Source: CAYSLC01 sp964431545 (GTDB lineage Bacteria > Desulfobacterota > Desulfobacteria > Desulfobacterales > JAABSP01). Taken from it: DNA of 8,957 nucleotides. The stretch covers positions 1 to 8,957 of the forward strand of contig CAYSLC010000214.1 in NCBI GenBank assembly GCA_964431545.1, in the 5' to 3' direction. Position 1 is the stretch's first letter. Each line of letters starts with the position of its first letter. The position numbers and the translations under genes were made by a program. A model generated the notes under the pieces. It searched no databases, was not told the origin of the DNA, and saw only the letters and a program-made list of their open reading frames with translations. Shown here piece after piece: positions 1-6,643 of the stretch.

Positions 1-274
1 TTGGCATACCGAGAAGGCTTTAGGTGTACTTGCCACCCTGGCAACTGGTAAACTCTGTATAAAGACTCGGATCAGTAAAGATGATGAAGCTCAAATAGCG
101 AACTCCCAATTGCTCGAACCTAAAAGGTGCATTCCATCGACTGATTCTTTAACGCATCAAAGTAGATTTCCAATATTATTAAGGCATTCGGTGACATTTT
201 TCTCAAATATAACAATAAAAACGCGCTGTATAAAGCTTTGATTTTGTTGTTTAAAATATGAGAAACCACACAAT
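1..274 (+). other. Left-edge region with an open frame of unknown nature
   Basis: This AT-rich stretch precedes the restriction endonuclease gene. One plus-strand frame is open from base 2 to a TGA at 239-241, 79 codons, and could be the 3' end of a gene cut by the window edge. The translation (for example ALGVLATLATGKLCIK near its start) matches no family I recognise, and an open run of this length can occur by chance. No tRNA, terminator or clear insertion-sequence end is visible. A TAAAAT hexamer at 252-257 could be a -10 box for the next gene, but no convincing -35 box lies at the right distance. Confidence 0.25.
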
Positions 275-1270
275 ATGAAACGATACAATGAATTAGAAGC
301 GGCTCAAGCTATAGTCTCCGTCCTTCCTGATTCACGTTGGGTCGGTGCCGGGTTGGCTCAGGCCTACCTCTGGGCGATCAATAGTGACAGGGACACAGAA
401 CAAATTGCACGCCACCTGTATAACTTGAACTGCTATTCCCTCGCGAAAGCAAAAGAACTCGTCCCAACTTTGGCAACAAGAGGTTTCCTTGGGCATATAA
501 AAGTTCGAGCAAAAACCGGATCAGCTGAGAATCCCATTACAAAAATTTTCCCTGCTGCCATTACGGAGCAACGCTTTCTTGAGCAAGTTGACGCACTGCG
601 AACCGAGAAAAAAGCAGTTGATTATGAAGATGATAGGGACTCCGGACATACGCTTGTGGACTTTACATTAACCGAAGGCGACCTTCGCCTTCCCATTAAC
701 GTTAAAAACGCTGGCACTCGTTTCGAAAATGCAAAGCAACTTGTGGGCTTGGAGCCCGATAACTGTATACCAATTCCTGTTTATAAAGCGTATGACGCTA
801 TGGAAAAGGAACCAAATCTTCTCTATGCAGTAGCTGTCGACTATGGCTTGATTGATTCTATCAATAAATATCTCATTCCTTTATTTGACGAGAATGAGGC
901 GATAGTATGGCGTATTCTCAATGATTATTCGGGAACCCGTATTCGCGATGCAGAAGACAAATTTATTTATGGAATTACGACTCGACACTGGAACAGCATT
1001 CGCAAGGATTTTGCCAATCCAGAATTCCGGCTGATTTCTGCACGTAAGTCCATTCGGATTCTTCAGAAACAACCCAAGAGAACCCCAGGTATTGGACTAC
1101 GGGCTTGGGGAACAGGAGCGAGCGCGGAAGTCAATGTTCACATCTCTATTGCAGAGGAAACGAAACCATGGCTTGAAGTGTTTGATCGAATTGCCAAGAA
1201 CAGCCTCAATGACATAATTGAGGCGATAAACCGTAAAAAGACAGAGGTCGTATATGACCCAGAGATCTGA
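275..1270 (+). CDS. Putative type II restriction endonuclease (PD-(D/E)XK-like), partner of the adjacent m5C methyltransferase
   Basis: A 331-residue protein that I do not recognise by family name. The call rests mainly on position: it lies directly upstream of a DNA cytosine-5 methyltransferase and overlaps its start by 17 bases, the usual layout of a type II restriction-modification pair. It would cut unmethylated target DNA in the cytoplasm. Within the protein, VDF at 128-130 followed by LPINVKNAG at 139-147 looks like a PD-(D/E)XK nuclease core, giving D129, 12 residues, then N142-V-K144, with Asn where Glu or Asp is usual. A DSGH run at 122-125 lies just before it. There is no signal peptide or membrane segment. 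The ATG at 275 has only a weak ribosome binding site (GAGA, about 11 bases upstream). Codons are AT-rich compared with the chaperone genes, which suggests transfer. It could instead be another methylase-associated protein. Confidence 0.65.
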   Translation: MKRYNELEAAQAIVSVLPDSRWVGAGLAQAYLWAINSDRDTEQIARHLYNLNCYSLAKAKELVPTLATRGFLGHIKVRAKTGSAENPITKIFPAAITEQRFLEQVDALRTEKKAVDYEDDRDSGHTLVDFTLTEGDLRLPINVKNAGTRFENAKQLVGLEPDNCIPIPVYKAYDAMEKEPNLLYAVAVDYGLIDSINKYLIPLFDENEAIVWRILNDYSGTRIRDAEDKFIYGITTRHWNSIRKDFANPEFRLISARKSIRILQKQPKRTPGIGLRAWGTGASAEVNVHISIAEETKPWLEVFDRIAKNSLNDIIEAINRKKTEVVYDPEI

Positions 1271-2546
1271 TTTGCAGGTTGTCAGCCTTTTTTCCGGGTG
1301 TGGTGGACTCGATTACGGGTTTAAAGCGACAGGTTATTCCGTTCGTTTTGCAAACGATTCTGACAAGTTCTCTTGCGATACGCTTCGGCTTAATGGACAA
1401 GAGCATGTTCTCCATGCACCAATTGAAGATGTAAGCGCTTCAGAGATCGAAAGGATCATTGGGACACAACCAGGTGCATGCGATGTTCTTATCGGAGGGC
1501 CTCCATGTCAACCGTTCTCCAAATCAGCATATTGGAGCAAGGGTGATACTTTGCGCCTCGAAGATCCTCGTGCGAACACCCTCGGGCAGTACTTTCGTTT
1601 TGTAGAAGATTTGAAACCCGAAGTTTTTTTATTGGAGAATGTTCATGGACTTCATTATAACGGTAAGGAAGAGGGTTTTCAATACATCATGGAACGTATT
1701 AAGAAGATTAATACCAAAGCCGGTCTACATTATGTTCCGTCGTGGACGGTGTTGAATGTTGCAGATTATGGAGTGCCCCAACTCAGAGTGCGATTTTTCA
1801 TGGTTGCTTCCAGACGAGGGAGACGCTTTCGTTTTCCTGCTCCAACTCACGCAGCAGCTTCTGAAGAAGGTCAACTGCCTCTCTTTGAAGAGACGGTGAT
1901 GCCTTATGTGACAGCATGGGAAGCCATTGGCAAAATTACTCCCGATTCTAAACAAAAATTGCAAGTCGGTGGAAAATGGGCTGAGCTTCTTCCTTCAATT
2001 CCAGAAGGCGAAAATTACCTGTGGCATACGGATCGTAGAGGAGGTCTACCACTCTTTGGTTGGCGTACCCGATATTGGAGTTTTCTTCTAAAACTGTCTA
2101 AAAGACTCCCGAGCTGGACAATTCAAGCCCAACCCGGCTCAGCAATTGGTCCGTTTCATTGGAATAACAGAAAGCTTTCATGGCAGGAAATGGCTGCGAT
2201 ACAAACATTCCCGCATAATTTTAGGATCGATGCTCCAAGAACCGAAATCCAGAGGCAAATTGGTAATGCAGTACCATCACTCATTGCAGAAATTCTTGCA
2301 CGTGATATTGCTCAACAATTGTTTGACAAGCAATTTGAAAATAACCTGAGCCTTGCAGTAGATAGATGCCACGCTATACCTGAACCTGAGCCTGTCGATC
2401 CTGTACCAAAAAAATATCTTCATTTAATGGGTGACCACGCTGCTCATCCTGGTACAGGCAAAGGAAGGAGCTATAAGGATAAAAAAATTCCTAATCATTC
2501 AACTCACACGGACGGAAATTCCGCTGTGATCCCTTCCGGCCGGTGA
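1254..2546 (+). CDS. DNA (cytosine-5-)-methyltransferase, type II restriction-modification
   Basis: The 430-residue enzyme transfers a methyl group from S-adenosylmethionine to carbon 5 of cytosine in a specific DNA site, protecting host DNA from the paired nuclease. The m5C motifs appear in order: motif I FSGCGGLDYG (13-22, SAM binding), motif IV GGPPCQPFSK (81-90, catalytic Cys85), motif VI ENV (128-130), motif VIII QLRVRFF (176-182), motif IX RLPSWTIQAQPG (284-295) and motif X QIGNAVP (335-341). The target recognition domain should lie between about 185 and 283; I cannot predict the recognition sequence. Past motif X is a tail of about 80 residues with YLHLMGDHAAHPGTGKG at 388-404 and several histidines, which is longer than the minimal fold needs. 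The ATG at 1254 lies inside the endonuclease gene, so translation is probably coupled. No controller (C) gene or Vsr gene accompanies the pair. The last dozen codons lie close to foreign debris, so the natural C-terminus may be altered. Confidence 0.95.
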   Translation: MTQRSDLQVVSLFSGCGGLDYGFKATGYSVRFANDSDKFSCDTLRLNGQEHVLHAPIEDVSASEIERIIGTQPGACDVLIGGPPCQPFSKSAYWSKGDTLRLEDPRANTLGQYFRFVEDLKPEVFLLENVHGLHYNGKEEGFQYIMERIKKINTKAGLHYVPSWTVLNVADYGVPQLRVRFFMVASRRGRRFRFPAPTHAAASEEGQLPLFEETVMPYVTAWEAIGKITPDSKQKLQVGGKWAELLPSIPEGENYLWHTDRRGGLPLFGWRTRYWSFLLKLSKRLPSWTIQAQPGSAIGPFHWNNRKLSWQEMAAIQTFPHNFRIDAPRTEIQRQIGNAVPSLIAEILARDIAQQLFDKQFENNLSLAVDRCHAIPEPEPVDPVPKKYLHLMGDHAAHPGTGKGRSYKDKKIPNHSTHTDGNSAVIPSGR

Positions 2547-2613
2547 TGGCTTCGTTATGCTATCGGATGTAAACTTTTTCAAAAAAGCGACAGTCGAGGG
2601 CGGTACAATCGCG
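2542..2613 (+). pseudogene. Short fragment resembling a DUF2442 protein
   Basis: In the frame containing the ATG at 2557 the translation includes SDVNFFKKATVEGGTIA. This resembles the stretch just before the WPNGxD motif of DUF2442 proteins (typically RDxxxFxxxxVxxGTIxWPNG), but the WPNG part is missing. The frame runs into unrelated residues and stops at 2661. I read it as a leftover of a small DUF2442 gene joined to the peptidase debris that follows. The match is short and from memory, so it may be chance. Confidence 0.3.
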
Positions 2614-2624
2614 CACGACTGCCG

Positions 2625-3244
2625 CGTGTTTCTTCCAAGAAAGGATTTTCCACCCTCGTGAACGACATGCTCGGTGAACTGAACGCCTCCCATACCTACT
2701 ATTTGACGCCGGACGATTATGAATATTACCAGCTTGGCGCCTTGTTTTCAAAGATTCCGGAGCCAACGGCCAACCGTACACCTCGATCGCTTCGCTCCGG
2801 TCGTCCGTTGGAAAAGATGTGGCTTTCAAAATACGGCGGCGGGAACACGCGGAACCGTTCACGATCGTGATGCAACCGGTGCTTGTCAATCCCAAACAGG
2901 AGTTCTTGGAGGCCGAAAAATCGAGTATACGGATTATTGAACGGGCGGGCCAACGCATCGGCTATATCCATATCTATTCCTACGCGGGCTATGAATATCA
3001 CGAGGCATTGCTGAATGCCCTCATGTGGGGAAAGCTGAAAAGGGCCGACGCGCTTTTTCTTGCCGTACAAAGCTGCCTCATCGATGGCGTGAACTTGGAA
3101 GGGACCGGCGTTTCTCCCGACGTCGAAGTTCCATTCGATGTTCGGTATTGCGCCGGACACGACGCACAGTTGGAAAAGGCCCTCGAATACCTTGTCGGGC
3201 AACAGATGAAGAAAAATAGTGGAGGTGAACATGAAGAAGAATAG
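2625..3244 (+). pseudogene. Decayed S41 (tail-specific/tricorn-type) peptidase with PDZ remnant
   Basis: Three blocks of one gene can be followed. Block A (about 2625-2749) encodes LVNDMLGELNASHTYY, typical of the helical region before the PDZ domain in tricorn-like S41 peptidases. Block B, in another frame (about 2750-3057), encodes the end of a PDZ domain (PYTSIASLRSSVGKDVAFKI), the linker NPKQEFLEAE and the peptidase strand IGYIHIYSYAGYEYHEALL. Block C (about 3058-3244) encodes LIDGVNLEGTGVSPDVEVPF, the usual end of the fold. Two pieces are missing: most of the PDZ domain at the A/B joint, where the frame also changes, and between ADAL and LAVQ the whole segment that normally carries the catalytic serine. 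The gene cannot make an active protease. Its N-terminal half is absent. Composition is intermediate between the restriction-modification genes and the chaperone genes. Confidence 0.75.
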
Positions 3245-3269
3245 GGGGTGGGATTGGCCACATCGGTAA
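3231..3269 (+). other. Orphan translation start with ideal Shine-Dalgarno and 12-codon frame
   Basis: GGAGGTGAAC at 3221-3230 directly precedes an ATG at 3231, an excellent initiation site. The frame reads MKKNRGWDWPHR and then stops. It overlaps the end of the S41 remnant. Either it is the original start of the following 91-residue ORF, now out of frame, or a very short coupled peptide; the first seems likelier. Confidence 0.35.
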
Positions 3270-3523
3270 TCTATCAAGAGCAGTCGATCTTGACAGCCAA
3301 GTTTTACCATCCACAATCGGATGATTACCTGGACTACCGATCGACGATATCGATCAAATCATCGGGAAAGAATCCCGTTCAAATCCTTCTGGAATTTGAT
3401 GGAATCCCTCCTTTCGCGGCCCCGATGCCGCCGAAAAGGCATGAAATCAAAGCCCCGTCGATTCTGGAATTGTATGTCAAATTGGCCAGATGGTTCAAGA
3501 AGTACGGCTACGAAATAAAGTAG
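3248..3523 (+). CDS. Hypothetical protein of about 91 residues
   Basis: I do not recognise this protein. It is short and mixed in character, with no signal peptide, no membrane segment and no cysteine motif. It has a proline-rich middle (GIPPFAAPMPPKRHE, about 52-66) and a basic C-terminus (LARWFKKYGYEIK). The start is uncertain. GTG 3248 lacks a properly spaced ribosome binding site, and TTG 3254 follows AGGGGG with better spacing. The best Shine-Dalgarno here (GGAGGTGAAC) instead serves an ATG at 3231 in a different frame that stops after 12 codons. The true gene may therefore begin at 3231 and be frameshifted. It lies in the same frame as the peptidase remnant, three bases after its TAG stop, and ends just before a strong terminator, which supports it being a real or recently real gene end. 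Confidence 0.45.
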   Translation: MGLATSVIYQEQSILTAKFYHPQSDDYLDYRSTISIKSSGKNPVQILLEFDGIPPFAAPMPPKRHEIKAPSILELYVKLARWFKKYGYEIK

Positions 3524-3540
3524 GGATCGAAAACAGAAAA

Positions 3541-3585
3541 AGCGCCGGTCCCGGCGGAAACCTCCGCTTGGACCGGCGCTTTTTT
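3541..3585. terminator. Two-way intrinsic terminator between the 91-residue ORF and the groESL-fmdB operon
   Basis: AGCGCCGGTCC (3541-3551) pairs perfectly with GGACCGGCGCT (3570-3580). An inner stem, GCGGA (3554-3558) with TCCGC (3563-3567), closes an AACC loop. A T run (3580-3585) follows on the plus strand. An A run (3537-3541) precedes the stem, giving a T run for minus-strand transcripts. It sits 17 bases after the plus-strand ORF stop and 20 bases beyond the fmdB-like gene stop, so it can end both convergent transcripts. Confidence 0.93.
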
Positions 3586-3605
3586 GGGTCGGCACGTTTT
3601 ACCGG

Positions 3606-3920
3606 TTAATCCCGGACGATCTTGCTCACATCCGGCACCGTTTCGGGCTTGCCCCGGACCATGTACTTGCTGTCGCCGCCGCGCCGGGTGACGTTCTCGT
3701 AGACGCCGTCGTCCCGGCGGACCAGCTTGGTGAATCCCTTATCCCGCAGTTCGCTGTTCGTCTTGGGGGTACTGATCCCCACCACCGACATGAGTTTTCG
3801 CACCGTCCCCCCGCAGTCCGGACATTCCGTCAGCGGATCGTCGGCCATCGCCTGCCGGGCCTCGAAGACCCGTCCCCGTCCGCAGGGTTCCGCCAGGTGC
3901 TCATACTCATAGACGGGCAT
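3606..3920 (-). CDS. FmdB family zinc-ribbon regulatory protein
   Basis: A 104-residue cytoplasmic protein of the FmdB/CxxC_CxxC_SSSS type. It begins with the hallmark MPVYEYE, followed by VFEARQAMADDPLTECPDCGG. The second zinc knuckle CPDC is intact (C33, C36). The first CxxC is reduced to a single C13 with H8 nearby, so metal would be bound by a His/Cys mix or not at all. The C-terminal half is charged and low in complexity. The ATG shares one base with the groEL stop (TGATG at 3922-3918), a classic sign of translational coupling, so the protein is made in step with GroEL. Homologues were named after a regulator of formamidase/amidase genes, but most have no proven role. The family call is secure; the function is not. 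Confidence 0.88.
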   Translation of the reverse strand: MPVYEYEHLAEPCGRGRVFEARQAMADDPLTECPDCGGTVRKLMSVVGISTPKTNSELRDKGFTKLVRRDDGVYENVTRRGGDSKYMVRGKPETVPDVSKIVRD

Positions 3921-5551
3921 CAGTACATATCCTCATCCATATCGGGCATGCCGCCGCCGGCGCCGCTCTTCTTCTTCTCCGGTTTATCGGTGATCATCGC
4001 CTCGGTGGTCAGCATCAAAGCCGCCACGGATGCCGCGTTCTGAACCGCGAACCGGACCACCTTGGTGGGGTCGATGACGCCGGAGGCGATGAGGTTCTCG
4101 TAGGTGGCGTCGGCCGCGTTGAAGCCGTAGTCGTCCTTGCCCTCCAGGACCTTGCGCAGGACCACAGATCCCTCGTGGCCCGCGTTCTCGGCGATCTGAC
4201 GCAGCGGCTCCTCCAGGGCCCGTTTCAGAATGTTGACCCCCGCCTTGGTATCCCCATCGGCGTCCACATTGTCGAGAGCGGCGATGCACCGCACCAGGGC
4301 CACCCCGCCGCCGCAGACGATGCCCTCCTCCACCGCCGCCCGGGTGGCGTTGAGGGCGTCCTCCACACGGGCCTTCTTCTCCTTCATCTCCGTCTCGGTG
4401 GCCGCGCCGATGTTGATCACCGCCACACCGCCCACCAGCTTGGCCAGCCGCTCCTGGAGCTTCTCCCGGTCGTAGTCAGAGGTGGTCTCCTCGATCTGGG
4501 TCCGGATCTGCTTCATCCGACCCTCCAGGGCCTTCCGCTCCCCGGCGCCGTCCACGATGGTGGTGTTGTCCTTGTCGATGCGGACCGTCTTGCACTTGCC
4601 GAGGTCATTGGTCTTGATGCTCTCCAGCTTGACCCCCAGATCCTCGGAGATGACCTGGCCGCCGGTGAGCACCGCGATGTCCTGGAGGATCGCCTTTCGG
4701 CGGTCTCCGAATCCGGGCGCCTTCACCGCGGCCACCTGCAAGGTCCCCCGCAGCTTGTTGACGATCAGGGTGGCCAGGGCCTCGCCGTCCACGTCCTCGG
4801 CAATGATCAGCAGGGGCCTTCCGGCCCGGGCGACCTCCTCCAGGAGGGGAAGGAGGTCCTTCATGTTGCTGACCTTCTTTTCGTGAAGCAGAATGAAGGG
4901 ATCCTCCAGGACCACCTCCATCTTTTCGGCGTTGGTGACGAAGTAGGGGGAGAGATATCCGCGGTCGAACTGCATCCCCTCCACGATGTCGAGGGTGGTC
5001 TCCATGGACTTGGCCTCCTCCACCGTGATGACCCCCTCCTTGCCCACTTTCTCCATCGCCTCAGAGATCAGTTCGCCGATCATCCGGTCGTTGTTGGCCG
5101 AGATGGCGCCCACCTGGGTGATCTCCTTCTTGTCCTTGGTGGGGGTGGACATCTTCTTAAGTTCCCCGACCACCGTCTCCACGGCCTTGTCGATGCCCCG
5201 CTTCAGGGCCATGGGATTGGCCCCGGCGGCCACCAGTTTCTGCCCTTCCGCGTAGACGGCCTGGGCGAGGACCGTGGCGGTGGTGGTGCCGTCGCCGGCG
5301 ACATCGGAGGTCTTGCTGGCCACCTCCTTGACCATTTGGGCGCCCATGTTCTCGAATTTATCGGTCAGTTCGATCTCCTTGGCCACGGTAACGCCGTCCT
5401 TGGTGACCGTCGGGGAACCAAAGGACTTCTCCAGTACCACGTTCCGCCCCTTCGGACCCAGAGTGACCTTGACGGCGTTGGCCAGGGTGTTGACCCCCTT
5501 GAGCATGTGTTCCCGGGCATAACTGCCGTACGATATCATCTTTGCTGACAT
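3920..5551 (-). CDS. groEL: Chaperonin GroEL (Cpn60)
   Basis: A 543-residue subunit of the double-ring ATP-driven folding chamber that works with GroES in the cytoplasm. Residues fall in register with the E. coli protein: KDG with D52, GDGTTT with D87 and VEDAL with D398, so the ATPase site is intact. The family signature region AAVEEGIVCGGGVAL is at 405-419. The apical domain spans roughly 190-375. The C-terminus reads KKKSGAGGGMPDMDEDMY and lacks the repeated GGM tail of most bacterial GroELs, ending in acidic residues instead. The start ATG (5551) follows GAGGAGG with good spacing. It lies 49 bases behind groES, and its stop overlaps the fmdB-like start. No CIRCE operator is visible, so control by RpoH rather than HrcA is likely here. 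Confidence 0.99.
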   Translation of the reverse strand: MSAKMISYGSYAREHMLKGVNTLANAVKVTLGPKGRNVVLEKSFGSPTVTKDGVTVAKEIELTDKFENMGAQMVKEVASKTSDVAGDGTTTATVLAQAVYAEGQKLVAAGANPMALKRGIDKAVETVVGELKKMSTPTKDKKEITQVGAISANNDRMIGELISEAMEKVGKEGVITVEEAKSMETTLDIVEGMQFDRGYLSPYFVTNAEKMEVVLEDPFILLHEKKVSNMKDLLPLLEEVARAGRPLLIIAEDVDGEALATLIVNKLRGTLQVAAVKAPGFGDRRKAILQDIAVLTGGQVISEDLGVKLESIKTNDLGKCKTVRIDKDNTTIVDGAGERKALEGRMKQIRTQIEETTSDYDREKLQERLAKLVGGVAVINIGAATETEMKEKKARVEDALNATRAAVEEGIVCGGGVALVRCIAALDNVDADGDTKAGVNILKRALEEPLRQIAENAGHEGSVVLRKVLEGKDDYGFNAADATYENLIASGVIDPTKVVRFAVQNAASVAALMLTTEAMITDKPEKKKSGAGGGMPDMDEDMY

Positions 5552-5600
5552 TTCACGGATCCTCCTCTTCCAAAAAGTTTCGGCGTTCGCTCGCCGCGGG

Positions 5601-5888
5601 CTAGTTCATGACGGCGAGGATCTCGTCTTCCCGCATGAAGACGTGCTCCACCCCGTCGATCTTGATCTCGGTACCGGCATACTTGGAAAACAGGATCCGG
5701 TCCCCCTCCTTGACATCCAGCGGGGTCCGCTTGCCGTCGTCCCCCACCTTCCCCGGTCCAGCGGCCACCACCTTGCCCTCCTGGGGCTTCTCCTTGGCGG
5801 TGTCGGGAATGATGATCCCGCCCGCGGACTTCTGCTCTTCCTCGACCCGCAACACCAACACGCGGTCATTCAACGGCTTGATGTTCAT
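5601..5888 (-). CDS. groES: Co-chaperonin GroES (Cpn10)
   Basis: A 95-residue protein that caps the GroEL chamber. It begins MNIKPLNDRVLV, the normal start of the family. The mobile loop lies at about 16-33, with the hydrophobic GroEL-binding residues in SAGGIIIPDT. The roof/core part VVAAGPGK and the end VEHVFMREDEILAVM are typical. A longer frame starts at 5933 and adds 15 residues unlike GroES, so I chose ATG 5888. GGGAGG lies about 10 bases upstream, with GGAAGAG closer. It is first in the groES-groEL-fmdB run; the small heat-shock genes lie upstream on the same strand. I see neither a clear promoter nor a CIRCE repeat in the 274 bases before it. Confidence 0.98.
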   Translation of the reverse strand: MNIKPLNDRVLVLRVEEEQKSAGGIIIPDTAKEKPQEGKVVAAGPGKVGDDGKRTPLDVKEGDRILFSKYAGTEIKIDGVEHVFMREDEILAVMN

Positions 5889-6000
5889 CTCTTCCGTCCC
5901 TCCCGACTGTGGGTTCCAATTGGATGAAGTCAACCTTCAACACATCAGACAAGCTACACAACAAAAACGATCCGCACGTTCGGCTCCCCCCTCGCCCCGA

Positions 6001-6028
6001 CCCCTTTCCGGTCGGTCCGGAACCGGGG
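6001..6028. repeat. Inverted repeat (hairpin) in the hsp20-groES gap
   Basis: TTCCGG (6006-6011) and CCGGAA (6017-6022) pair around a TCGGT loop, and flanking C4 (6001-6004) and G4 (6025-6028) can extend the stem past small bulges. No T run follows on either strand, so it is not a standard terminator. It could slow transcription or stabilise an RNA end between hsp20 and groES. Confidence 0.5.
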
Positions 6029-6108
6029 GGACGTTCCTCTCGACGGGTGGAAGGGATCGGGACGAGGTGGGAAACCGAAATGTTCGTTCCACGGCACAAG
6101 AACCGTCC

Positions 6109-6142
6109 GGGGGGGGCCGACCGGATCGGATCGGTCCCCCCC
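6109..6142. repeat. Very GC-rich hairpin just downstream of the second hsp20
   Basis: A run of eight G (6109-6116) faces a C run (6137-6142), with an inner perfect stem GACCG (6119-6123) / CGGTC (6132-6136) and a CC bulge. On the minus strand it lies about 20 bases after the hsp20 stop. Without a T run it is a weak candidate terminator or an mRNA-stabilising or attenuating hairpin ahead of groES. Confidence 0.5.
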
Positions 6143-6162
6143 GCCGGTTGGAAATGGGGTCG

Positions 6163-6573
6163 TCAGCCCGCGGCGACGGTGATCTTCCGGGGAGTGGCTT
6201 TCTCCACCTTGGGCAGGGTCAGCCGCAGCACGCCGTCCTTCAGGGTGGCGTCGATCTTGGCCTGATCGACCACCTCGGAGAGGGTGAACTGCCGGTAGTA
6301 CTTGCCGATGGGATACTCCCGGATGATCCCCGCCTCCCCCTGGGTTTCGGGGTTCTTCGCCTCCCCTTCCAGGGTCAGGACGCTCTCCCGAAGATCGATG
6401 GTGAGGTCATCGCTTTTCACCCCCGGCATATCGGCCAGCAGGGTGATGGCGTTCTCCGTCTCGAAGATGTCCACCGCGGGGGTAAAGCTCATGCCGGTCC
6501 GGGTCCGCTCGGCGGGCGCCGAGACTTCTCTCTTCTCTTGGGCCTGCAGGGCCTGGGATTTGGTATCAGCCAT
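6163..6573 (-). CDS. Small heat-shock protein, Hsp20/alpha-crystallin family (second gene)
   Basis: An ATP-independent holdase of 136 residues that binds unfolding proteins in large oligomers. The alpha-crystallin domain spans about 31-125, with VDIFETENAITLLADMPGV at its start and the family hallmark LKDGVLRLTLPK at 111-122. The C-terminal I/V-x-I/V anchor for oligomer assembly is ITV (131-133). The N-terminal arm is short and polar (Gln/Lys/Glu-rich) and lacks the DPF-type motif of its neighbour. I chose ATG 6573 over 6591 because AAGGAGG (6588-6582) lies 8 bases before it. The preceding hsp20 ends 70 bases upstream, so the two are probably one transcript. The divergent pair may form mixed oligomers. 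Confidence 0.95.
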   Translation of the reverse strand: MADTKSQALQAQEKREVSAPAERTRTGMSFTPAVDIFETENAITLLADMPGVKSDDLTIDLRESVLTLEGEAKNPETQGEAGIIREYPIGKYYRQFTLSEVVDQAKIDATLKDGVLRLTLPKVEKATPRKITVAAG

Positions 6574-6643
6574 GTCTATCGCCTCCTTCATTCCGTTTCG
6601 GTGTAAGGATGGGGTTGGTCATATCCGGAACACTCGGCCGCCT

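Noticed and set aside
2726..3316. Minus-strand open frame of 196 codons across the peptidase remnant
   Set aside because: The plus strand carries recognisable S41 blocks here; the minus translation shows no family pattern.
4175..5548. Long plus-strand open frame of 457 codons opposite groEL
   Set aside because: It is the antisense shadow of a highly conserved GC-rich gene; its His/Gly/Leu-rich translation has no family character.
5889..5933. Upstream start of groES adding 15 residues
   Set aside because: The added residues are unlike GroES, and ATG 5888 gives the canonical MNIKPLNDRV start.
5895..5950. Sigma-32 style box near TTGAAGGTTGACTTCAT on the minus strand
   Set aside because: The -35-like TTGAA is present, but no -10 box fits at accepted spacing.
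5889..6000. CIRCE (HrcA) operator upstream of groES
   Set aside because: No TTAGCACTC-N9-GAGTGCTAA-like inverted repeat is present; only a short TGAAG/CTTCA repeat is seen.
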